A stretch of 64,000 bases of DNA from Dipteris shenzhenensis (lineage: Eukaryota > Polypodiophyta > Polypodiopsida > Gleicheniales). Both the position numbers and the translations under genes were made by a program. The stretch is taken from NCBI GenBank assembly GCA_047967505.1, contig CM106541.1. One strand, given 5' to 3'. The notes under the pieces were generated by a model. That model was not told where the DNA came from and searched no databases. It worked only from the letters and a program-made list of their open reading frames with translations. Positions 37,601 through 50,100 of the stretch are shown here, piece after piece. Within the stretch, counting starts at the first letter, position 1; every line of letters begins with the position of its first letter.

Positions 37601-39470
37601 GCATGTAGCTCTATGGGTATACATCCTGTCTCTAGGAGTAACAAAGAGTATGGTGTAGTAGCCTTGATGCCCAGGTGCCTCCTAATGAAAGACTTTTGCA
37701 TTTTCTCTATCTCATTCCACGTTGATGGAGATATACTCCCACCCCATACCTCTACTCCGTAGAGTACTGTCTGTATCACATATGCCCCAAAGATCATATT
37801 TCGTACTTGCCACCTTCTCGTATTGCTATTGTTACACTCATTTTCAAATTGGAAGTATTTTGCCCATCCTGCATCAAGTCTCCGTTGCACACAGCTGTTC
37901 CATCTATTATTGGCGGGGATTTCAATACCCAAGTATTTGAATGAGTGCACTGTCTCAATGGGTTGCCCTTTATATAAGATTTGGAGGGGGCTGCTTGGCT
38001 GTATAGTCTTGACTATCATGAGTTTAGTTTTGTTGACATTAATAGCCATCCCACTCTCTGCACAAAATATGCTGAAGATATCCATCATTTTTTGCATCTT
38101 ACTTTCACTATCAGTGAAAACAACCACATCATCTGCGTAAAGAAGCAACCAAATCACGAGACCTGCTAGATGAGGGCTGTATAACTCATCTTTACATGCT
38201 TCCTCATTCACCAACTCCTCAAGTCTATCAATGCATAGACCGAACAAAGTGGGTGAGAGCGGACATCCTTGTTTTACCCCCATATTACTATAGAACTCTT
38301 GTGACATCCCATCCTTACATTTCAGTTGACATTTTACTTTCTCATAAAGTCTAAAGACAGCAAACCTTATTTCCTCGGGCACCCCTATGCATTCCATTCT
38401 CTCCCATAGCACATCCCTAGGCACTGTATCAAATGCCTTCTTAAAGTCAATGAAACAACAGAAGAGTGGCTTCCCCTTGAGGCGGCTTTCCTCCATCAAA
38501 ACTCGAAGAGTGACTAGGTGATCCACTGTACAGTGTTTTGGTCTGAAACCAGCTTGTCCCATTGCTCTTTTATTTTCTTTCTCTGCCCAAGCACTCAATT
38601 TTGTCTCTACTATTGTGCTATATAGTTTGGCTAGAGTGGAACATACCATAATTGTTCTGTAATTTGTTAATTGATTGCGGTCACCCCCTTTGTAGATTGG
38701 TTTGATCCAATTCTCTTGCCATTCTGTTGGGAAACCATGCATCAAAGCCTGATTTAGTGCCATTGCTATGTGCCTTTGCGTGTGCTCATTGGTCCACTTA
38801 ATGAGTTCAGCCACTAGGTGTAGAGTGTCTGCTGCCTTTCCATTTACCATTTTCTTGAGGCCATCTTGTACATCTTTCAATGAGAAAAGACCCTGAGTAT
38901 TACTGCTGAGAGGTATGCTCACTATGGGCCGAGCCTTGGGATGTGTGTAGAGCTGTTGAGCATATTCCAGCATCTGTGTTTCTGTAAAATCTCCCATAAT
39001 GTCATTTGACCTTTGTTTAATTCCTTTCCATGCTCTCCTAGGATGCTTGATAAAATCAATTGCATCAGTCCATTCCTTGTTCACAATATGTGCACGTCTT
39101 TTTTTACGTGTAAGTGCATGGAGCTGTTTCTCAGCTGCTCTTTTCTCATCCCCCATTGGGATCCCCTTTAGTGCATTCCTAGCTGCCTTGCACTCAGCAT
39201 CAAACCAAACATTGTTTGGTAGCCCTTTCTTGCATTCTTTATTGCTCTTTTTGTACCCCAAAACTGACTTGGCTGTAGTGAGAATAGCATTTTTCAATTC
39301 TGTCCACCCAATTTTCTGTTTTCCCAGCAGACACGTCTCTAGAGTTTCAGCGTACTCCACCTTCTTTGCCTCATTTATATGATAGTTGCCTTCAACTGTT
39401 TTGCGCTCTTCTAAAGTTGCCTTGGCAAGTAATATATTAAGCTCCACATATAGTGGTGTGTGATCTGAAT

Positions 39471-39512
<42 letters not shown>

Positions 39513-40858
39513 ATTAACGTCCGCAGAAAGCCTCACGGGCTTATGGGACAAAGTGCAAAACATAAATCCTTACATCTAGGTTGGGACAAAGTGCAAAACA
39601 TAAATCCTTACATCATCTGGATAAACCAGAGAGGGTCGAGAGTGCACATGGCAACTCAGATTGAGCTTATTAAAGCACAATTCTAAGTTGTAGTCCTATA
39701 TCAGGAAGGCCTTCATTACATCAGTTTGAGATTGAGGGTCTTTAGGATTAGATTTGACATCTCGGGATTAATGCTATTCCATCTCGTTAGACTGCCCATT
39801 CTCCAGCTTTATGTGCGTCCTTGACTTTGGTGAGTTCAATATTTCTTTGTTTGAGCTAGTCGGAGTAAGCTCCTCAGATATCCATATCTTTGTACCCTTC
39901 AGCTTATTTGTCTGTCGGAGGATATTGACTCTCTCTATCCTTTCATTGATATAAATCTGCACTTGTGTTCCCTTTTGAGAGATGTAGCTAATGTGGTTTT
40001 CATTCCATTCAATTTGAGGTATATTCTTCTTGAGGCACATTATTTTCTCATCTTCTGTGAGAGCTACATCCTCACTAGAGCTGCCACAACAATCTTTAGG
40101 CGACCCCCCAATGCGTAGTATCTTCTTGTTATGTACTACTGCTTCCTGCTCTTTAACTTCTGCATAGACATCTACTTTATTAATTTTATAGTTGGCCACA
40201 ATAGCCATCTCTTCCTTGGCTGAGCTAACCTGAGTCTTGATTATCTCTTTGACCGTAGAAACGATTGTTGTTGTTGGTGGGGATGTGCTGCATGTTTCCA
40301 TAACCTCTACAATAATCTCTTGCTTGTCCTTGCTCTTCATCTCCCTCACTTTTCTTCCAAGAGCTGCAACCATAAGCCTGAGCTCTCTAATTTCATGTAG
40401 TAGGTAGTAGATTTGTTCCTGTGGGTCTGATCCAATCCTTCTTTTGAATGTCAATGCATAGAGGCTAGGTGTTGCTGCAACGGAGGAGTACGAAGGCTGG
40501 CTGGTCAGGGTAGAGGCGAACAACTTCGTCTTGGGAAACTCCATATTGGCCTGCACCAATCTGAGAAAACCCCTTTGTTGAAGCTAACCCCTAAGCTGGG
40601 CTAGGGTTCAGCCCAGCCTAGGGTTGTGTGAAAAGAGGGCGAGCTGCTCCTTGAACCGTTGCTGCTGCTACGAAAGAGGACGAGCGAGGGTGGAGCGGAG
40701 GCTGATGGAGGGCTAGTGCAAAACTGGTGGAGGGCTAGCGGGGGCTGACGGGGAGCTAGCGGAGGGCTAGTAGGGGTGGAGCAGGGAGTTGACCGAGAGA
40801 GAGAGGCGGAGAGGCTGATCGGGCGAGGGGGAGCTGAGACGGAAAGGCTGAGTGAGAG

Positions 40859-40918
<60 letters not shown>

Positions 40919-41091
40919 AAAGTCTTTGAAAGACTGATGGGTCTATGAGATTGTGAAAAACTTGGTACAAACGAGCTCTGAGGGTGGAGCTACTAAATAA
41001 GCATCCACACCAATGCAGAATGTAGAATGCAAAAATGCAAAATGATAGTAATAAGTATAACATAGTCATGTAAGTATACGACTACATATCA

Positions 41092-41126
<35 letters not shown>

Positions 41127-44100
41127 AGGACATCAGGGTGGATGAGGCAACGAAGGCATGAAATCGGCGATAGAGTGCTGTTGGCTGCTCACAAGTGCGG
41201 CTCTGTGACGTCTCCTGGTCATAGCTTTGCATCTAACGAGGGCCAAAGTAATCCGTGTCGGTTGGGCTCCGACTTTGAATAGAGAGGGGATGTCCCCAAG
41301 TGTAAATTGGTGTCAACCCTCTGTTTGAGCTATCGGGTCACTGGCTCTGGATCGCCATCATGTCGAAGCCTCGTCTCGTGGGTGTCCATGTGATTTGGTA
41401 GGAAGAACTCTGTGATAGAGCTTTGAGAAGGATCTGCTAAGGAAGAAGTCTGCTCCTGTCTGTGTGATTGAAGTATCCTCTCGCAATGCTTGACTACCTC
41501 ATGGATGAAGCCCGCCAAACATCTTTGGTGTGGGTAGGAGAGGAATTGGGACAGAACCCCAAAGCTATCTCTGAAGAGGCAATAGAAACGCCCTCGAATC
41601 TCATAGTAAATAGGGCACCTGAAGATGAAGTGCTCCTCCGTCGCAACCCTTGCATGTCACATAATGTGCATATGCGCCTCTCCCTAGGTATGCCCTCTGC
41701 TCTGCTGCTCTCAATACGAAGTCTGTGTGAAGAGACTCGGAACTGCCCAATAGAGATCCTGGGTAGGTGGATCTGCGTATATTGTGGTGGGTCAATGAAA
41801 CCCTCCTCTGTGATGTGTAAGCAGTGATATCTGTAGAAGCTGAGCTTCACTGGGAGTTCAACTTCGTGTAGTTGCAAGAGACTCTCACGGATTACTTGGT
41901 TGACCTTGTGTGACAGGAGTGGAGAAAACGGAGCATCCATACTATACTGGAAGGGAGGGAGTTTATCCATGTGGAGTCCTAGTCCCTCAAACCATCCCTC
42001 AGTGCGTGCATACCGGCATCTCTAGTCCCCCTAGTGAAAGTGCCATAGAGGAGGACAAAGCTAGTCAAGATAGTCTGCCGAGAATTGTAATTGCCGTACT
42101 CCCTGACTCGGTGCAGATATGTGATGACGTGAAAAGCAGCATCTAGTTGTAATGGGGTATGACCCAAACTCAGCCTAAATGATCTGGTGAGGAACAAATG
42201 GGTTACCATGAATCATCTGCAATAGCATGAGAACCTGTAGCCGCTCCATATGAGCCCACTCTGTATTCAACAAGTTTGCTCCCAGCAAGGGCTCCCTTAC
42301 ATCCCCGCTGGGCGGACCAAGGAGTCAAAAAGCATCCCCTTGGTCTGTGGATCTTGAAACCGCAAGCGGAAGCACTGTCTCTCTAGTTTGGGCAATGAAG
42401 CGTATCCCTTGCCTAGGCGGGCTTGCATCGCGGGTCTCATAGTAAAGATGGGTCCGGAGGAGACAACCCCCAGATACATGTATGATGAAACTATCTCAAC
42501 AGGTGACCCATCAAAGGTGAACTTCTCGTGGTGATCATAACCTTGGTTTTACCAAGGTTGACCTTCAAATCATGAGACTCACAAAAAGACTGCAGTGCGC
42601 AAGGTGTCTCTGGAGCTCCTTTGTTGAGGGAGAAAAAAGTGCCACGTTATCTGCATATAGCAATATCTAGATTAGAGTACCAGCAAGAGAGCATCTATCC
42701 CTCCCTGTATCTGTATCATTGTCTCGAGCTGGTCAATGTAGAGGCCAAACAGGGTAGGTGATAAAGGACACTGTTGTTTGATCCCAATAGTGCTCATGAT
42801 CTCCACTATCCACCCAGACCCTACCCGGACTTTGCCTGAGACTCTCTGGTAAAGTGCCATGACAGCCCAAATGATCTCCTGGTCATAACCCAAATCTTTT
42901 GGGCGCCGGAAGAGGCGGGCTCTCAGGACTGTATCAAATGCTTTGCGGAAGTCCACAAAGCAACAGTAAACCCTCTGCTTCCTATGTTATTCCTTATATT
43001 TTCTCTCTTTTGTTTCTTGATTTGTATGTTTATTTTTGCTTAGTCACCTTCTTCCTTTCTTCTTTACTTCTTCTTATCTTTCTCTTTCCCTTTTGTTTAT
43101 TTGACATATTTTAGTAAGCACTGGGTTTGCCCAAGAGACTCCACGAGTCTTTAGAAACTAGTATAGTTGCTTATGCTTGGGCATTGATGATGGCATAAGC
43201 ATTGCTTTGCTTGCTAGTTATGTCTACATTTTGTTTTTTTTGTTGGCTCATTTTCTTCTCTTTCGTTTTCTCTTTCATTTTCATTGTAGAATTTATGACT
43301 TGAATTACAAAGATCTGAATTTGTACGATTGGATATATATTAGTCTTACAAAGCTATGTTTCCTTTCCCGTTGTCGTTGTCGCTCCACCCTTTTGCTTGT
43401 GGGTTGGCTAAGGCTTCCGATGCTTCAACCTATGGAGGTTGTTGAGCCGCTCCTCCTGGTCTAACACCATAGGTACAAGCTCCTCCCACATGAGAGTGTT
43501 CAGCCTCCCATTCCTAATCTAGGATGAATAGAAGTTGAGTATTGTTCAAAAAGATGGGCAAAGAGATCTCCTTTTCTGATTGAAGGTCCCGCTGCTGAAG
43601 CGCGTGCAGCTTGATGATGTGCTTCCGCATTTAGGGTTCGATACTTGCATCTAGACTTCCAAGGAGACATACTTCATTCGGGAGATGACAAACGCTCCCA
43701 AATACTTTTGGTTAATGTCATGTGCTTCACATGGTTTATAACCTGGGGTGTACAATTCAGGAAGATAAGGGGACGGACTCGAGCATGGACCGGTCCCACA
43801 ATTGTGCCAAGGTCTCTCACACCTTCCACTCCATGATGCTAAGATCCCTCTCCTCTGGGTTCGGCCTTATAACTCCAACAAGAAGAAAATCAGCCAGATC
43901 GTATGATTGCAACGCTAACTCCATCATTACTCTCCACACTCTGTGATTATTTCCTTCCAATTGACGGTCTGCTGGGAATGTGGGTAAAACGGGGATCCTC
44001 ACTGCTAGGGTGGGTGGGAAAGTAGAGAAGAGAGGGTGGCTGGGATGATGAGAGAAGGAAGAGGTTGCTTTAGTGACCCTTTCTTTACCAAGATCTCCTT

Positions 44101-47100
44101 CTTCCAGGCTGTCCATGCTTGTCCATGCCTTAAGAAATCGGCAGCAATCCTCTTTTTCCTCTATGAGAGCATCCCACCCTGTCCATGGACGAGGACTTGA
44201 CACCACTACAGATTGAGGAGCGACGAGTTCTTCTGCAACAGCGGGATGTTGCCCGCAAGGAGGGAAAATGGGCCGTGGTTCGAGATGGTAGGTTGTTGAC
44301 TGGCACCCGTCGGGCTCCCACCCGTACCCCCTAGGGGGACGGGGCCTATGAGACTCAGGTTTTCAAGACCCTAGACTGCACCATTTGGAACTGTAATGGC
44401 ACCTTATGGTCAGACCCAGGAAACTTCTCAGAGTCTTATACAGGACGAGACATAGTCTTTTACACGGAGACACACCACCATAGCGTCCACTACCGATAGT
44501 CAGTGGCTACACATGGGAGTCAGCCTTTAGGGATGAGACGAGGGATACAGGAGGAGTCCGAGGATCAGGCGGGGTCGCAGTATTGTATAGGTCTTCCCTC
44601 GCTAGAGCCATCTCCATTGAGAGGAAGGGCGCACACTCCCGATTCATGTGGATCCGGATCTGACGCACAAACACCCGTGACCTTTTCATAGCAATATGCT
44701 ACTTCCCGCCAGACACATCCCACTTCGCCAGAGTGGCACGAGAAGAGGGTGAGACATCTCCATATGCACCCTTACATCAGGATATCCCAGACCTTTCAGC
44801 CCGCGGGGAAGTTCTTCTTGTTGGGGACTTCAACGCCAGGATGAGTACGCGACAGGCACCACTCCTAGACTTCCGAGACGACTCTATCATGCTTCCAGAC
44901 ATGGATCTAGATGGAGCAGGTATGACTAGGACCTCATCGGACCGACACAGGCCTGTTACACCATATGGACACGCGCTCCTTGATTTGGGCAGGATGCATG
45001 ATCTCATCATCTACAACAGGCTCGACCTTTGGCCCTCCTCAGGTGGTTTTACTTGCTTCCCACACGGGGGGGGGGCACTAGTGTAGTAGATTACATCATG
45101 GGATCCCCTACCTTCACTTCATGTATCACCGACTTCACCGTAGCACCACTCCCTCCAGGAGCTGATCACACATACCTATTCTTCATTATTGCCACCCCAT
45201 GCTTAGCCACACCACACACACCACATAGGAAGCACGGCACCTACCACGACATACACTTTGATCACAGCCTCTCACCGGCCTACTCTGGATGCCTAAACAG
45301 ACTCTTAACCAACATCGATCACATACCACTCATAGAGGACCGTGCTGCCCTGATTAGTCGCACACTCCACGGGGTTGCCCTCCAAATCTTTCCCCACACC
45401 ACACGGTCCACTAGACCATCACCTCTTGGTTCTGTACCCTGCAACAATTGGTACGATGCGGAGTGCAAGGCTTATCGCCGACAGCTCCGACTTGAAACCA
45501 GATGTCACCTCCCGAACACACCAGACACGGTACGCAAGTATCGACGTCTCGTACATCGGAAGAAGCAGGCTTTTCTTCGTCAAAATGAGGAGGAGCTGCT
45601 GCACATCTTGTACAGCAACAACTCTAAGGATTTTTGGCGGAGATTCCTTGAGCGTAGGTTCCCATCACCCCTCACCAACATGAGAGTCTGGCACACGTAT
45701 GCACACCATCTATATGATGTTCCACACCAGCCCACTCCAGACCTCATACACACACCTCGTCCCATCACTTGCACGTTGTTCACCAGAGGGGGAGTCAAGG
45801 ACGCGACATTGAAACTGCACAATGGCCGAGCTAAGGATCACGAGGGGCTATGCACTGAGTTTATTGCATATGGGATCGACACGTTAGCCCCAATCCTAGC
45901 AAAGCTATTCAATGACGCTGTTTGCCTTGGCTTCCCCCGCATTTGGACACTCAACACCTTCACCCCTATCCACAAGGTAGGGGATCCCATGGACCCGAGT
46001 AACTACAGGACTATCATGATTGGACATGTGATGTCCAAGATCTATGCAGCTGTATTGGATGCATCGGTCAGCCTGTTCGCAGAGATGAGAGGGCTCAGAG
46101 TAGAGGGTCAGGCCGGTTTCAGGCGAGACCATCGGACTATTGATCACATACTCACACTCAAGAGTGTCATTGAGGAGGCCAGATCACGGAAGGAGAGGGT
46201 ATACTGTTGCTTTGTGGATTTCCGCAAAGCCTTTGACACAGTACCTCGAGCTCGTCTTATCACATGCCTACAGACACTGGGATTTGATCAGGAGATCATC
46301 TGGGCAGTCATGGCACTGTATGAGAGAGTCTCAGGCCGAGTTCATACAGGCGCAGGTTAGACAGATGAGATCCTGAGTACCATAGGGGTCAAATAGGGTT
46401 GTCCCTTATCACCGACCCTATTTGGCCTCTACATCGATGAGCTCGAGACTTTCATGGGGACGTTCGGAGGGACCGGTTGCTCACTTGCCGGGATCATCAT
46501 CAGGATTCTTCTTTATGCAGATGACGTGGTACTCTTGTCGTCCACACCCGAGGGGCTCCAGCAACACCTGGATGCATTGCAGGCTTTTTGTTTATCCCAT
46601 GATTTGGAGGTCAACCTTGGTAAGACCAAGGTCATGATCTTAAACACCTCTCGAGCAAACATGCAACGGAAATAGTTTACTTTTACTTTTACTTTGGGTG
46701 GGTCACCAGTTGAGATCGTATCCTCATACACTTACTTGGGGGTCATCTTCTCTGGCCTGATCTTCACGATGAGACCAGCGATGCAGGCTAGACTGAGCAG
46801 GGGATACGCCTCATTGGCTCGGCTAGAGAGATAGTGCTTTCACTCCCACTTCCAGGACCCTCGGACCAAGGCTCTTCTCTTTGACTCCTTGGTCCGACCA
46901 GCCGGTATGTATGGTAGCCCTTGTTGGGGGCTTGACATGTCAGAGATAGAGTGGACACGGGTGGAGCGCTTGCAGATCCTCATGCTCTCACGGATGATTT
47001 GGGGGAAACCGTCTGTACCACATCACATCATTCAGGCCGAGTTTGGTGCTTCTCCACTCCAGCTCGATGCAGCCTTTCAGACCATCACATATCTACACCG

Positions 47101-50100
47101 GGTTAGATCATATGGGGATTGCACATCAGGGAGACAGAGGTTGCTGTGGTTGGCTCTCAATTCCTCCATGAGGTTGGCAGCAGAGGGAGACGAGCGATGC
47201 TAGTATGCACTGACTCATAGATGGTTTGTGAGACTAGGGTTCCACATCGATAGGATACCTCCTTTTCAGTACAGTTTAGATGCCCCTCCGGTACTCCTAC
47301 CCACCATCCCGATTGGGCCACAAACCAACTAGGTTATTCGAGAGGATCTCCTGCAGCTACACACCTTTAGGACCTGGTTGGAGCCGAGGGAGCTTCCAGT
47401 GAAGCTGAGTTTCTACAGAGATTACTGTCTTCGCATTTCGGAGGAGGGATTCATCACACCACCGGGGTACACTGAGCTTCATATCCCTCACTCACTACGG
47501 ATCTCCATCGGACAGTTTCGGGTATCATCACACCGCCTCCGCATAGAGAGTGGCAGAGCAGAGGGGATTCCTAGGGAGCATCGCTTATGCATACTGTGCG
47601 ACTGTTAGGAGATTGAGTCGGAGGAGCATTTTATTTTCAGGTGCCCAGTGTACTAGGAGATCCGAGGTCGCTACCACTGCCTCTTCAGAGACGGCTCCAG
47701 ACTCCTTTCGAGATTCCTCGCCTACCCAGATCAGAGATGCCTCGCGGCCTTCATTCACGAGGGAATCCGACATAGAGAGTACTTACTCAGGCGATAGGGC
47801 TTGGTCACATCATCAGACACCTCTCAGAGCAAGATCACAGAGTTCTTCCCATCGAGTGACATTGATCGTCCAGTCTCTAGCCGCCGATGTGACAGAGATC
47901 CCGACCCGACGATCGCAGCACGACACACGAGACATCGAGGAGACACACAGATCACTCTGGGGAACCTCCCGTCATTGTTTAGACCCGGGATACGTCCCAC
48001 GGGAGTCACGGTGGCTCTGGTCTTGCGTCGAGTCTCGTCCAGGAGATCGAGATGCACGGCACCCCTTGACGGGCACCAGCGTCCCATCACCAGCTATGCA
48101 CCAGCCAGGGGGACATGACATACGGAGGATTCCGCTTCGCTCCACCAGTCCTTTTCTTTTCATTGTTACATCCAGATGTATTTGATTATGTATGATTAGA
48201 CTTAGGATTCAGCACAGGTGATGATGCTCGTTTCAGTAGCTCCACCCTTACTGTGATTTGTATCAGGTTTTCTTTCAGTCTCATAGATCCATTGGTCTTC
48301 CGAAGACTCTAATAAAATTTCTTTCTTTCTTTCTTTCTTTCTCACACTCTCCTAATTAGACTTTACATGAACTAGGGCGCTTTGATAGTGACCACACCAT
48401 CGTAAGATCAAGACAGACGTGATGGTTTCATCCATGCACGATGCAGTAAGGGTTGGTGGGACATTAGCGGCAACAATATCTTAAAGTCAGCCTGAAGCTT
48501 TGATACCATGCCAAAGTGCAGCACAATGTACAAACAGATAGAGAGTAGATCTGCGAGTAGAGAGAGACAAAAACTATGATTAGAGAGTGAACAAACTGTG
48601 CAATAGAATACAGGAAACTTTTGCATATAATTCTGAGAAAACCTATAATAAATGATCACAACCCCAGAGCTGAACTATGCAGGCAAAATAGCACCTCCCA
48701 AATCACTAGTAGGCTGGAATGTGCTTACAAACTGGGACAAACCCAAGGTTGGAACTTGTGAAAAATCCACACTTTTCGAAAATGCAAATGTGTGCAGTGC
48801 ATGTAGAATTTGAATGCCGATTGGCCCTCTAATGGGGAAGAGCGCCCTCGTGAGAGTACTTGTTTCTTTTTTGACCTACATGCAAGGTGGGAGAGAGATG
48901 ACGGATGAATGCAATGTGGTAGAGAGAATGCTACGTGAGATTCCCATTGAAAGGGTGATACCCTTTCATTGATGTCCCTTGAGATCACTCAAGTTCCATC
49001 TTTCCATTTACACCTACCCTTATTCTATGACCCATGCACCTACCATTCAATGCACTCTAATGCACCCTTTCCCTTTCCTATTGCCCCTAGGACCTAGACA
49101 CGTGCGTGCACATCTTTATTACTAATCATTGGCCAATGTTACATAGTTTTGGTGGTACTATTTACACCGCTTGATCGATCATAAATACAAACATAAAACC
49201 GCACCATCAAATTGGCGCCTAACAATAATAAGGTTCTAATGACTATTAATTAACTAAATAATTGTTTCTCTTGTCATGACACTCCCTCCTGCTTGAATGA
49301 GCAGAAGTCCTCTTCTGGATTATTGCTTGTCTCTTCCTCTTACGTGCACTTTCTCTTGTTACTTCTGTCATTGCATCGCCTCTTTGTAATCTGCGAGTAT
49401 TTGTGGAAAATCTGTAAAGAACTCTTCTTCCATCCATTGTGCATCACTAGCTGGCTGGTTTTTAAACTTCAGTAAATACATATATCTCTTCTTTCCACGA
49501 GTACTCTTCTCTTCATGGTACACGATCTGTTTTGGAGTAAGAACTTCAGTCCCATCTTCAAGTTTAGGTTCTTCTTGATGCTGAATATCCAAAAACGCAG
49601 AAGTATCACCATGGTATCTCTTCAAATTGCTCACATGAAAGATGTTCTTCATACGCCAGTGGGCTGGTAACTTCAGCTCATATGCTCTGGATCCTTCTTC
49701 TGGATATAAAGCTGCTGAAATCTGAAATGGACCATAAAACTTCGGTGCTAGCTTGACATGTTTTGTACTTGCTCTCACTGACTTGATTCTTCTTTTATCA
49801 ATCTTCAATAAAACCCAATCATCCTCCTTGTAATAAACTTCTTTTCTTTTTTTATTGGCTGCCTTGGATTGTTGAACCCGGGCCTTCTTAATATGTTCTT
49901 TTACCTGTTTAAAGTCCTCTTAGTCCCTAATCTTGTCATAATGGACTGCCCAATCATATTGCTAAGCTGGGAAATCAGCTTATCAACAGGAGTCTCCTCT
50001 CTTCCTCTTGCATTTGGATTATAATCCATGTGTACTGGGTTTTGAGTTGAAGGCGTGAACTCATCACCTTGTTCTTGGCTGGTCTCATTTCTTTCTTCAT

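Larger units (their letters stand above)
40862..42987 (-). mobile_element. LINE fragment (family C), 5' truncated in RT
   Basis: Begins at about 42987 with [13 protein letters not shown] on the minus strand and continues through [19 protein letters not shown] (42956-42672), [52 protein letters not shown] and [20 protein letters not shown]. It ends with the CTLCDMQ Cys/His region near 41650 and a spacer. The 3' end has CTCATAGACCCATC, the hairpin GTCTTTCAAAGAC and a (TC)n tail (40862-40916). Several stops and shifts are present. Confidence 0.8.
44176..48341 (+). mobile_element. family C LINE, ORF1 end, endonuclease and full RT, 3' hairpin and (TTTC)n tail
   Basis: A 5' truncated copy starting in the ORF1 C-terminal domain ([14 protein letters not shown]). 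It continues with the endonuclease ([34 protein letters not shown]), RT and a C-terminal Cys/His region, and ends CTCATAGATCCATTG, hairpin GTCTTCCGAAGAC (48294-48306), CTAATAAAA and (TTTC)n (48318-48341). From 45029 to 48118 the frame is unshifted but holds nine TAG codons. One frameshift in the endonuclease (44490 region) and one near 45080 are visible. It lies in SF1 intron 4 in sense orientation. Confidence 0.88.

Noticed and set aside
45029-48118. Amber codon reassignment as the reason for nine TAG codons
   Set aside because: The host SF1 exons give no sign of it, and most sites are CAG in sister copies, which deamination explains more simply.
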